A stretch of 28,165 bases of DNA from Chara braunii (Eukaryota; Streptophyta; Charophyceae; Charales; Characeae): assembly GCA_003427395.1 (NCBI GenBank), contig BFEA01000498.1:925442-953606 (forward strand). The letters are read 5' to 3'. Positions 22,401 through 27,999 of this stretch are shown here, piece by piece. The notes beneath the pieces were generated by a model that had not been told where the DNA came from, made no database searches, and worked only from the letters and a program-made list of their open reading frames with translations. Position 1 is the stretch's first letter; every line of letters starts with the position of its first letter. The position numbers were made by a program, and so were the translations under genes.

Positions 22401-24174
22401 CTGAATGTCGTCTAGCAATGCAAGTGGATTTGTAGTTTGAAATTGACGAAGGTTGCAATAGAAAAATGAAGGAATAATTAAGTTTTAACCAGTGCTGTAG
22501 TCTTGCCAAAATGAACTGGCAATGATTGTCACTTGTACGCTTGCGGAAAGGATTGGTGTCTGTCTGGTGGCTACATGCTTGACTGCAGTCACAGAACTCG
22601 TCAAGGGGAATTTCTGGTGCCTTGTCGTCTCCGTCTCCCCTCCCTTCCTCATGTGGATGTAGCAAGTAAACACCGAAGAGAAGGCAGTGTGTCCTGAGAT
22701 CTGACCTCTTCGGATAATCGTTCCTTCCTTTGGTTGTTCACCTGATTGGGAACGGATGCTTTAGAGGTCAGCTGTCATCAACATATGCTTTGGAGTACCT
22801 CAGCTCATAATCCATGCCCACCTTGGGCAACTAAAACCCATGCCGACCTTGGTCAACGCTATTCCATGCCAACTTTGGTCAAGGTCGGCATGTATTACAG
22901 TTGACCAAGGTCGGCATGGATTACGAGCTGAGGGACCTGTAGGTCCAACATGTTTTGGATGGACCTGACAGGGCTTTTATAGGCTATAGGCAATCACGGT
23001 ATTCTGTGGTGACGGTTGACCGGGTCCAACTTGCTTTACAGAACCTGGTACGCTTCAGAAGAGGTGGTTGGGTCCTTAGTAGAGCACGGTGAACATGCAT
23101 CTGCGTACCTGGTATACTTTACATGATCTGTTTGATTTTTTTAGTTGACCAGAGTCAACACGGCTGTTACAGGACCAGCTCAACCTCTATACGTTGACCT
23201 TGTCCTTGATAGAGGTCAGTGCACTTTTTAGGGGACTTGTCTGACCTGACCTGGGCCTCTAACAATGAGCTGCGCTGGGTGATTGGGCTTACTGGGCGGA
23301 CCTGGCAAATGTACTCGAAAAAGCTCCAGAGAATGGTTGATTATGTGATATGCCATATTTTGTACATGTACAATTGCCTCTTGACAACTTTGGAGCTTTT
23401 TTGTAGGCCTAAAGAATAACATCTATGTACATGCATACGTATGTTGTGGTGAACCTTCTACCTGAGAGGCAGAAAAGAATGTAGCCACGGGTACGGACTC
23501 TACGGACTCCTGATTTTTTTTTGGGGGGGGGGCCCGGGGGGGGTAAATTTGGTTTCATTTGTCTAGTTTATTGTCTGGATTTGAACGTGGGTCAGTATTT
23601 CAACAGTTCATGGATGTACCAACTTAGCTAAGATCTCCACATTACGCCCCCTCTTTAAACCCCTTTAGTGGCTTTAGCCCCTTAAAATTTTAAAACCAAT
23701 TTATATGGTCCAATTTATACGGTTTTTATACCCCCCTTTTCCCCCCTTTTCCCCCCTTGACAGCCAATACTCAGAAAAAGACAGGAGTCTGGATTTGGAC
23801 TGGACATATGCAGAAAACCTCTTCTGCCAAAAAAAAAATTATTCAGAAAAAGAGAGGAGTCTGGATTCAGACTGGATATATGCAGAAAACCTCCTCTGCC
23901 AAAAAAAAATGAAAGGACCCCACTTGATCCCACATGGCTTCCCCTGGTCAACGCGCCGAGGGGCTGCCACGCTTGACAATCTTCCTTTTTATTTATTTAT
24001 GTCAATTATTTGTTTATTTTTGTGCTTTTTGTGTGTGTGTGTGTGTGTGTTTGTTCTCTTCTCATCTGTGAAACTGTTGTATGCAGAGGTTTTTGGTGCT
24101 CACGGGTTGAGAGAGATTTGCGCCATGAACAGAGCAAGTGAGAAAGCGGTGAGTTCGTTGGCATGTTATATTCT

Positions 24175-24241
<67 letters not shown>

Positions 24242-27171
24242 TTCCCTCTTCTTCCCCCCCCCCCCTCCCCCCCCGCCCTTTCTCCCCTCTCTCTGTCCTG
24301 CTTACCCTTTCTCTTTCTCTCTCCCTCCCTCATCTGCCTGAATTCCAGACTGGTGCACTGGTTATCGGGCGTCCCGAGGCTCATTATGTAAGGAGAATGT
24401 GGATTCCTATCCGGGTTTTCAATAGAAGTGGGACATGATAAAGTGTCTTTTTGCCTGACACACACTCTCTGTCTGGCATTCTCTCTCTCTCTCTCACTCT
24501 CGCTCTGTGCACTGTTGCAGAATCCTCTTTTATGCACCAGTGCACAGAGAGTGAGAGAGAGAGGTCTGTGATTGTGAGGAACTTTTTTATTTGTTCCCTT
24601 TTTCTTTGCAAAAAATGTAGAAAAAATACAGTTGTCTTCTCCTCATATATGATGGACAGCTGTATTTTTACTACGCTATTTTCTTTTGTCAATTCATCCT
24701 CACACTAGCTACCCATCCAACCGGGACCAGTATCGACCGGCAGTCCAGGAACCAGGCTCAGCCAGCTATTCAAATATATGCATTATAACACAGCGAGCTA
24801 CAGGTTATGGGTTTAAGCCTCCCTAGTCTACCCCAGCTTATCTATCCCACTATGGAGCATAGGGAATCCTAGTTATCTACGCTACTCAGTGCGAGTAGTA
24901 GTACCCAAGCTCCTAACCCCTAGCACGGGATGGAAGTAGTGCACATCCCCTTACCAAGACCAACCAGGTGGGGCGAGCCAACTATTTCCGCTGGTGAGCC
25001 CGAAGTGTTGCACAGGGGTCGTGGGGAGGTGAATGGATGACGTGGGGAATCGAACCCACGACCTCCTGGAGTGCCACTTACGTTCTCTACCCAACTGAGC
25101 CAGGCCTTTGCCCTTTTTTTATTTTTTTTCCTGGTTTCCTTTTGCCATTTTGGGTAATTTCAAGAAGCGGGATTTGCTCTCTGAATTGCTGCTCTCCTTG
25201 CTTCTCCCTTCCTGATGGACATCTGATGTACGGGTTGTTTTCTTGCATTGTTATTCTGAGTTAGGTAGGAGTGCATATCTCTGTTGGGCAGGTGTCTGAC
25301 GTGGAATGTCATCCTCTTCGTGGCAGATCCAAAGGGCTCTTCTGGAAGCAGTTGGCCCGGTAATGGCCCCAGACAAGACGGATTGGTTTCCTGGGAGCCA
25401 GCCCCCTTTTGACGAGAACGAGGCATTTGGTGTGTTCTTAAATGCACCTGCATTGGACTATCCGACGGCGAAGTTCCAGGTTCGTCAACTGGCCTCCTTC
25501 AGTGCAGCTCACTCCCCTGACTAAACCATTAGTGTACCAGGTTTGCATGCCAGGAAACTGTGTGGTGACTTTTCTCCCTTGTGCTGAAAGCACGGGCTCA
25601 AGCCGTCCAACATTCGAAAGCCAGATGAGGCTGCGGACATCCTTGCTATATGGAGCTTACCGTAGTGAGTATGACAAGACACCGTCCATGGTTAAGGCTG
25701 GCTGTTACAGCCATGCTTCTTCGGGGCTGTATCGAGAGACAAACCTAGCAAGCACCGTCTCCCATACTATATTGAGAAGCAAACGTGACTATAGACTCTT
25801 ATCCGAGTCGACCCCCCCCCCTTTTTGGATGGGCTGTCCCTGTGTGATCTACTGTGGTGTAGGGTGGGATTTGTTGGTTATTTCAGGAGAAGTGAAGGGG
25901 GAAGGGGGGGAATTGTGAGCTTGACAGCTTGTAGCAATCAGATGCCTCTCCTTAGTTATTATCAGGCAAAAACCTGCCTGAAGCAGATGCCTCTCCATTT
26001 GCATCAGTGAATCAGTGGACTAAATGGTATCAGTGATGATCACATGACTACTGTGCATTTGTTTTTGCAGGAAATGATTCGCACTATTAAGGGAAAGCGG
26101 CTGCAGTGTCGATTTAAGTGCAAGGCGCGATGGCCGTCTTCGTCTGAGCTGGGAGAGGCATCATCTCAACAGCTGGGTGAACTGCAGAAGTACAGAATGA
26201 CTGTTCATGTTTTCCAGGACTTCGCCTTCAGACGGTATTCAGCGGAGATGAGGTGAGAATCCTTCCCCACCTCTTCCCCCTCCCTCCCTCTCCGCCCCCG
26301 GCCCCTTTCCCGCCCACTCACACCCATCCTCACCCCGCCCACTGCCCTTGCGCTGTTGAGATGGTAACGACTGATCAGTTACTTGTTTGCAGGTTAGTTT
26401 GCATGGTTGATAACCGTCTGTTTGTCTGCAAATTGCATTCTCTTCCTTCTGTTGTTTGCAATGCTGAATCCTGTGGATGGGCATGTCCGACGACTTTCTG
26501 CATCTGCGCTTGTCGAACTTGATGTCACGCGTGATTGATAGATTCCTGTTTGTGTGAGAAGTTGAGAACTGCCAATCCCTCTCTTCGCGACTGCATTTCT
26601 TTCATTTTGCGTGAGAATGGCTGGCTGATAACCTTAGTGTTCTCTTTCATTTTGTGCGAGACATGTTGGCAATGAAGAGCTTTGTGTTAAAATTCTTGCA
26701 TCTGAGTTGATGGCGTGCATGACTGATGGTTTCCTGATTCTGTTCATCCGGAATTCTTCAGCAACTCCTCGGTGAGGGTTAGGGCTTGTTTGGGGTGTCT
26801 GCGGTTAAGGGTTCTAGGGTCGAGGTTTATGAGTTTGAAATTTGGAGTTGAGGAGAGGTTGGCCTGAACCTCAAGGCATAATGGTTGATTGTGACTTTTA
26901 GAGTCCGAACTATTGGTTCACATGGACTCTTTGAAGTCCTCATGTTTATGTGTCTCCTGAAGGGCACAATGTGTAGGACTAGAAGTAATTTTCAGGTGTT
27001 TGTGAATGAGAGGATAATTCAGTTCCTCATCTCCTTTGCGTTGATTATTAGGGTTGGGATTATTATGGATGTGCTGGTGCAACCAATGTACTTTTAATGA
27101 CGTTGACTGATGGTGTTGTGCGATGCTTGTTTGCCTCAGGAACAATCCAGAGCTATGGCCACTCTATCGAG
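2227..27171 (+). CDS. RNL: Plant-type tRNA ligase, 5' half (12 exons, partial)
   Basis: Joined exons: 2227-2976, 3894-3944, 6300-6382, 10919-11018, 12980-13058, 17996-18116, 20357-20463, 21797-21919, 24087-24148, 25327-25479, 26071-26252, 27140-27171. All introns are GT-AG and the phases agree at every junction, giving 614 codons plus one base. The product matches, block after block, the N-terminal ligase domain of plant tRNA ligases, as I recall Arabidopsis RNL. Those enzymes heal and seal tRNA exon halves after intron removal and also join bZIP60-type mRNA in the unfolded protein response. Visible motifs: ATFYPKFENEKSDQE (residues 236-250), the nucleotidyl-transfer motif KHSG with the likely adenylated Lys at residue 271 (equivalent to Arabidopsis Lys152), EGLVVR (444-449, motif IV) and FKCK (558-561, likely motif V). 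The kinase and phosphodiesterase domains lie beyond the window. Identity is very secure; the exact start codon is less so. Confidence 0.96.
2977..3893 (+). other. RNL: Intron 1
   Basis: 917 bases, bounded by gtgcgg and ctgcag. It holds only a long TG/AG compound microsatellite near its 3' end; nothing else is recognisable. Confidence 0.88.
3606..3761. repeat. Compound (TG)n(AG)n microsatellite
   Basis: About 21 TG units are followed by about 57 AG units, with one unresolved base at 3688. Such a long homopurine run is likely to be length-variable. Confidence 0.97.
3894..3944 (+). CDS. RNL: tRNA ligase exon 2 (51-base mini-exon)
   Basis: Seventeen codons (residues 251-267) reading IRTRMINAVATGGGVLE, matching the plant IRTRMIEMVSKGLATLE block directly after the exon 1 match. 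The acceptor is gtctgcag and the donor gag|gtgtgt; both borders are phase 0. Confidence 0.93.
4180..5700 (-). mobile_element. Decayed LINE (L1-type) reverse transcriptase remnant
   Basis: Read on the - strand, reverse transcriptase landmarks of plant L1-type LINEs follow in order: NRPISLLP and SIAKALANRIKNV (about 5060-5000), NLDNVICLTEVTKLL (about 4895-4850), AVILLFDFEKA then DQVNWDFL (about 4825-4770; first catalytic Asp), and MLFADDLSV (about 4586-4560; the FADD form of the YxDD box). They lie in different frames with stops between them, so the copy is dead. Upstream (5700-5330), a stretch resembling the endonuclease-RT linker is readable. Downstream, a near-duplicate of about 42 bases (4215-4295) interrupts the remnant. 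The endonuclease domain and tail are not visible and the borders are approximate. Confidence 0.85.
5905..6108. mobile_element. Short inverted-repeat element A (MITE-like, 204 bp)
   Basis: Both ends read ttcccagccattttgtgaga inward, and the match continues for about 37 bases with one mismatch. A further stretch around ggatgtaccg also pairs, so the arms reach about 65 bases with an indel. There is no coding capacity. I see no clear target-site duplication. It is 192 bases upstream of exon 3. Confidence 0.85.
6300..6382 (+). CDS. RNL: tRNA ligase exon 3: catalytic lysine exon
   Basis: Residues 268-294 plus two bases. It begins VSLKHSG, the KxxG motif I of the covalent nucleotidyltransferase superfamily; the Lys is residue 271 and should form the Lys-AMP intermediate. 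It continues with GAFAKNSFGN, near-identical to plant GAYAKNSFGN. The acceptor is ttgctgcag and the donor the consensus gtaagt at 6383. The end phase (TT|G) restores L-Y-T-A-V-G with exon 4. Between the two blocks, WSGAHCG stands where I recall YAGHKGG in land plants, so a Lys is replaced there. Confidence 0.95.
6605..6694. repeat. 30-bp tandem repeat, three copies
   Basis: The units start at 6605, 6635 and 6665 and share tatatacat and atttatgttgctctgt. They differ by one or two bases. Confidence 0.95.
7253..7275. repeat. (TC)n microsatellite
   Basis: About eleven TC units. A second, shorter CT run lies at about 7485-7502 within a pyrimidine-rich stretch extending to 7560. Confidence 0.9.
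8196..8438. mobile_element. Short inverted-repeat element B (MITE-like, 243 bp)
   Basis: The left arm 8196-8276 and right arm 8358-8438 are inverted copies. The best stretch is ccaaatgctaatcagctctg, present in both, with ccggcgt(t/c)gttga and gctcctct...catatttt further out. The ends are diverged and no clear target duplication is visible. It has no coding capacity. Confidence 0.85.
9418..10155 (+). other. Unidentified open frame, possible gene fragment
   Basis: A 245-codon frame stays open through a (GA)n tract, which it reads as Arg-Glu repeats, so the left part is probably not coding. From about 9780 to 10155 it reads 125 residues of ordinary composition that look leucine-rich and helical (for example VAFLVELFKEEWNRF, IGLLRKCLCWLFRGL and CVQLLLVLAGNIL), ending at a TGA. 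I recognise no family. It lies in intron 3 in the same orientation as the gene. It could be a captured gene fragment, a transposon remnant or chance. Confidence 0.3.
9703..9773. repeat. (GA)n microsatellite
   Basis: About 35 uninterrupted AG units. Confidence 0.97.
10242..10494. mobile_element. Short inverted-repeat element C (MITE-like, 253 bp)
   Basis: Both ends carry the perfect 21-base inverted repeat gtttaaaccatacttgcaa plus gc. The outermost gtttaaac is its own reverse complement, so it could be an 8-bp target duplication flanking catacttgcaagc ends, as in hAT elements, or part of the terminal repeat. The interior is strikingly GC-rich, with many ggaccggac and tccggtcc words, around a short aaaaaataaaaaataa core. 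Confidence 0.88.
10919..11018 (+). CDS. RNL: tRNA ligase exon 4
   Basis: Completes Leu295 and encodes residues 296-328. YTAVGVYVLGK matches the plant YTAVGVFVLSR block, and AWGADYLKKQQELSDAVE matches the following helical stretch. The acceptor is ctgtaacag and the donor gag|gtaact; it ends in phase 0. Confidence 0.94.
11880..12420. repeat. Degenerate minisatellite (cagcataacggattttgttatcc)
   Basis: Roughly ten diverged units of about 40-55 bases recur. Each has a (c/a)ag(c/t)(a/g)taacgga core followed by tttt(g/a)ttatcc and a cacct/ctcac spacer. The unit length drifts, which indicates an old array. Confidence 0.85.
12430..12900. other. AT-rich island with a short hydrophobic frame
   Basis: Composition changes sharply to AT-rich (tatatattatattatat and similar). 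On the - strand, 12886-12782 reads SGLLCFGFGVILICIIGII and ends at a TGA after about 34 residues, a membrane-segment-like peptide. Organellar DNA inserted in the nucleus is one possibility and a decayed element another. I cannot name a source gene. Confidence 0.35.
12980..13058 (+). CDS. RNL: tRNA ligase exon 5
   Basis: Residues 329-354 plus one base. NNRLAICMELVTAVLGDHG then QRPKEDY is almost identical to plant NRMCISMELVTAVLGDHG then QRPLDDY. The acceptor is tggcggcag and the donor tatg|gtgcgt; it ends in phase 1, completed to Val by exon 6. Confidence 0.95.
13230..13550. repeat. Minisatellite, ttttcaaagttacccttct core
   Basis: Units of about 31-33 bases carry ttttcaaagttacccttct followed by (c/t)g(t/c)(g/a)ata. 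About seven copies occur, the best at 13319-13500, with decayed ones at the edges. Related ggtacc/ccattct words continue sparsely to about 14045. Confidence 0.9.
14107..14193. repeat. 49-bp direct repeat, two copies
   Basis: The segment agggggtagttcttgttttg and its flanks occur at 14107-14144 and again 49 bases later at 14156-14193, with one base difference in the shared part. Confidence 0.93.
14664..14848. other. Assembly gap (185 N)
   Basis: Unresolved bases between a G run and a TC run. Its true length is unknown. It is within intron 5 and removes no exon I expected, because exons 5 and 6 are adjacent in the protein. Confidence 0.99.
14849..14906. repeat. (TC)n microsatellite
   Basis: About 29 TC units directly after the gap. 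Further TC runs lie at about 14514-14537, 15108-15139, 15392-15440 and 15632-15650. Confidence 0.95.
15777..16004. repeat. Duplicated GC-rich unit containing a poly-G expansion
   Basis: The block tgacccggacaggggagccc and its flanking gctggtgcagggct occur at 15812-15849 and 15965-16003. Each is preceded by gagagggggaggagc. In the second copy the intervening segment is expanded to about 80 G bases (15880-15961), broken only by a C at 15916. Confidence 0.9.
16273..16328. repeat. 28-bp perfect tandem duplication
   Basis: Two identical units begin agccacgtgctcaacggcag at 16273 and 16301. Each contains a CACGTG palindrome, which is a G-box core word but here probably incidental. Confidence 0.95.
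16354..16412. repeat. (GA)n microsatellite
   Basis: About 29 GA units following a G-rich stretch. Confidence 0.97.
16753..16925. repeat. 64-65 bp tandem repeat, about 2.6 copies
   Basis: Units start at ccggta (16753, 16817, 16882) and share acaatctcccgacgat and gggccgtgg. The third unit is cut short. The upstream 16430-16640 is GC-rich, with recurring cgacag/gggtgcc words that are too diverged to phase. Confidence 0.92.
16985..17270. repeat. Second island of the ggtacc/ccattctt minisatellite family
   Basis: Words seen at 13.2-14.0 kb recur here: ccattttcaaagttgccattcttgcgat, ggtaccgt, cggtactgttcttatggta and agtaccattctgtgat. The units are more diverged than in the first island. Confidence 0.8.
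17996..18116 (+). CDS. RNL: tRNA ligase exon 6
   Basis: Completes Val355 and encodes residues 356-394 plus two bases: VVTAVADL, then PRFYSTAEVVAFCRQWRLP, then TNDYWLFST. This is one of the most conserved blocks of plant tRNA ligase. The acceptor is gggtttgcag and the donor the consensus gtaagt at 18117. Without splicing the frame reads AAG TAA and stops at once, so removal of intron 6 is essential. Confidence 0.96.
18117..20356 (+). other. RNL: Intron 6
   Basis: 2240 bases, bounded by gtaagt and gtacag. A perfect palindrome gggttcgaaccc lies at about 18635-18646. Otherwise I see no element, repeat or coding stretch. Confidence 0.9.
20357..20463 (+). CDS. RNL: tRNA ligase exon 7
   Basis: Completes Lys395 and encodes residues 396-430 plus one base. 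FAAFDALCEEGTAT followed by KALNQVADVSV is nearly identical to the plant protein. The acceptor is ctgtacag and the donor gcag|gtatga; it ends in phase 1. Confidence 0.95.
20562..20925. repeat. Tandem duplication of about 190 bp, two diverged copies
   Basis: The copies start near 20562 and 20752. They share aggggttgtgggtttgtggt, ggtaatagctggg, ctccttgatgccctgtg and cacaaaattt in the same order. Copy 2 has internal changes and a short expansion of the ggtggt segment. Confidence 0.9.
21464..21632. repeat. Quasi-palindrome of agatag / ctatct words
   Basis: The left half is rich in gacatgagatagagatagaca and the right half in tgtctatctctatctctatg and related words. The whole can fold back on itself imperfectly. 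Confidence 0.75.
21797..21919 (+). CDS. RNL: tRNA ligase exon 8: motif IV
   Basis: Completes Ala431 and encodes residues 432-471 plus one base. It contains QGEILEGLVVRIVS; EGLVVR corresponds to nucleotidyltransferase motif IV. The linker from exon 7 (AAQRSHRDC) has the same length as the plant one. The acceptor is tttcacag and the donor caag|gtaagg; phase 1. Confidence 0.95.
22797..22934. mobile_element. Four-armed foldback sequence
   Basis: The outer arms 22797-22832 and 22899-22934 are inverted copies with about four mismatches (ctcagctc(a/g)taatccatgcc). Inside, catgccgacctt (22839-22850) pairs with aaggtcggcatg (22881-22892), and another ccatgccaactttggtcaa sits at 22864. The word catgccgaccttggtcaac therefore occurs about five times in alternating orientation. 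Classification as a foldback/MITE element is inference. Confidence 0.75.
23573..23642 (-). repeat. Possible tRNA-derived SINE head (diverged)
   Basis: On the - strand, ttagctaagttggt resembles the A box and cgttcaaatcc the B box, about 40 bases apart, in tRNA-like order. The body and tail are unclear. A chance match cannot be excluded. Confidence 0.4.
23771..23914. repeat. 72-bp tandem duplication
   Basis: The units at 23771-23842 and 23843-23914 both read tcagaaaaaga then ggagtctggatt, then atatgcagaaaacctc and ctgccaaaaaaaaa. They differ at about six positions. Confidence 0.95.
24087..24148 (+). CDS. RNL: tRNA ligase exon 9 (62 bases)
   Basis: Completes Glu472 and encodes residues 473-492: VFGAHGLREICAMNRASEKA, matching plant LSLREICAAHRSNEK. 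The acceptor is gtatgcag and the donor gcg|gtgagt; it ends in phase 0. The loop before LREIC is a few residues shorter than in Arabidopsis, which could be a true deletion or a small misplacement of this border. Confidence 0.9.
24177..24235. repeat. (TC)n microsatellite
   Basis: About 29 TC units starting 28 bases after the exon 9 donor, followed by a C/T-rich stretch to about 24330. Confidence 0.97.
24483..24563. repeat. Inverted repeat with CT/GA arms
   Basis: The left arm ends ctctgtgcactg (24514) and the right arm begins cagtgcacagagagtgagag (24538). The arms pair over about 25 bases with a 3-4 base bulge, around a 23-base loop. Confidence 0.88.
24720..25107 (-). mobile_element. tRNA-derived SINE
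   Basis: Reading the - strand from 25107, ggcctggctcagttgggtag gives an A box and gtgggttcgattcccc a B box at tRNA spacing, so the head is tRNA-like. A non-coding body of some 320 bases follows to about 24720. The head shares aagtggca and caggaggt(c/t)gtgggttc with the element at the window's right edge. The outer end is approximate. Confidence 0.75.
25327..25479 (+). CDS. RNL: tRNA ligase exon 10
   Basis: Residues 493-543. RALLEAVGP matches plant RALLRSVGP, and YPTAKFQ matches YSTSKLQ. The acceptor is cgtggcag. The donor cag|gttcgt departs from consensus but is fixed by the protein match on both sides. Phase 0 at both ends. Confidence 0.93.
25480..26070 (+). other. RNL: Intron 10
   Basis: 591 bases, bounded by gttcgt and ttttgcag. 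No repeat or element is recognised apart from a short duplicated cagatgcctctcc (25940 and 25983). The open frame 25442-25918 is an in-intron reading with no similarity I know. Confidence 0.9.
26071..26252 (+). CDS. RNL: tRNA ligase exon 11: likely motif V
   Basis: Residues 544-603 plus two bases. It begins EMIRTIKGKRL then CRFKCKARW, aligned with plant EMVRLMKEKRL then AAFKCY. The Lys pair at 559 and 561 is the candidate motif V. It ends FAFRRYSAEMR (plant GFRRYHKEMR). The acceptor is gtttttgcag and the donor atgag|gtgaga. Confidence 0.95.
26253..27139 (+). other. RNL: Intron 11
   Basis: 887 bases, bounded by gtgaga and cctcag. A C-rich stretch (26260-26350) begins it. The rest is G/T-rich intron sequence with no identifiable element. 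Confidence 0.9.
27140..27171 (+). CDS. RNL: tRNA ligase exon 12 (32-base micro-exon)
   Basis: Completes Arg604 and encodes residues 605-614 plus one base: NNPELWPLYR, matching the plant MPSLWPLYRG block. The acceptor is ttgcctcag and the donor cgag|gtgagt. It ends in phase 1. The next exon, expected to begin near a Gly-Phe-Phe-Val stretch, was not found in the remaining 994 bases, so the gene continues outside the window. Confidence 0.92.
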
Positions 27172-27733
27172 GTGAGTTTGGTAACATACATGCAGATGTG
27201 GTTTGAGGACATGGATGCAGCGTATAGTCCAAAATACCGAGTACTGGGATTGTAGGAAGTACTGAGATTATAGGAAGTCAGAAATTGTTCGGTGGACTGG
27301 GTCTGCTGAGTTTGTCAGGGTCTCAGTTGAGTGTCATTTCCCAGGGCTAGATCTGCATATACTTAGGGCATACGCACACTTTCGACTAATTTCTGGAGCT
27401 GATTGCACTGAGGTACATGCAGTTTGGACGGCATTGTGGTCGGATTACGACTCGGATACAGTCAGGAAAGTGATAGTCTGAGTATGCTCTGACTTTGTTG
27501 AGGTTTCACCATCCAACGCTGTTTTCCATGGCTTGATCTGACGCGTGCTTCATATATATGGCCTTCTCTCTTCTAATGTGAGATTGTGTCTAATACTTAA
27601 TGTTGGTGGAAAAATAGAGAATGTAGTAATGTACACACGATATTGGTCTGTAACACTTCATATCACTCCATATGTTATTGGACAGAAGTCGCCACCAACC
27701 AAGCCTGGCAGCACTCGGCCTTTATGGCATTTG

Positions 27734-27891
27734 ATTAACTGTTTGTAGGTGATTTTACTTGTGCTATGACATTTCATCGTTTCGCAAAACTTGCAGGCAC
27801 AGACTTAGCGCCATTAACTGTTTGTAGGTGATTTTACTTGTGCTCTGACATTTCATCGTTTCGCAAAACTTGCAGGCACAGACTTAGCGCC
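27734..27891. repeat. 79-bp tandem duplication, one mismatch
   Basis: The units 27734-27812 and 27813-27891 both begin attaactgtttgtaggtgat. They differ only at gtgct(a/c)tgac, so the duplication is recent. Each copy contains aaacttgcag, an acceptor-like sequence. Confidence 0.97.
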
Positions 27892-27999
27892 GTTCAGTAA
27901 CCAAGAAGTCTAACGGGGAAAAAGTTTTAAGAAGTGATAAAGAAGAGGGTAGTAGCAAGCAATGAATATTTTGCACATTCCGTTGTTTCTGTAAAACAC

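Larger units (their letters stand above)
21920..24086 (+). other. RNL: Intron 8
   Basis: 2167 bases, bounded by gtaagg and atgcag. It holds a pyrimidine-rich 5' stretch (21960-22230), a four-armed foldback sequence, a possible SINE head, G and C runs near 23525-23550 and 23730-23758, and a 72-bp tandem duplication. Confidence 0.9.
24149..25326 (+). other. RNL: Intron 9
   Basis: 1178 bases, bounded by gtgagt and tggcag. It holds a long TC microsatellite, a CT/GA hairpin and a - strand tRNA-derived SINE. Confidence 0.9.

Noticed and set aside
22990-23215. Several TTGACC words resembling plant W-boxes
   Set aside because: They are parts of repeated inverted words deep in an intron, so a WRKY-binding role is not supported.
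25442-25918. 158-codon open frame across exon 10 and intron 10
   Set aside because: It is in a different frame from the exon that matches tRNA ligase, and its sequence matches nothing I know.
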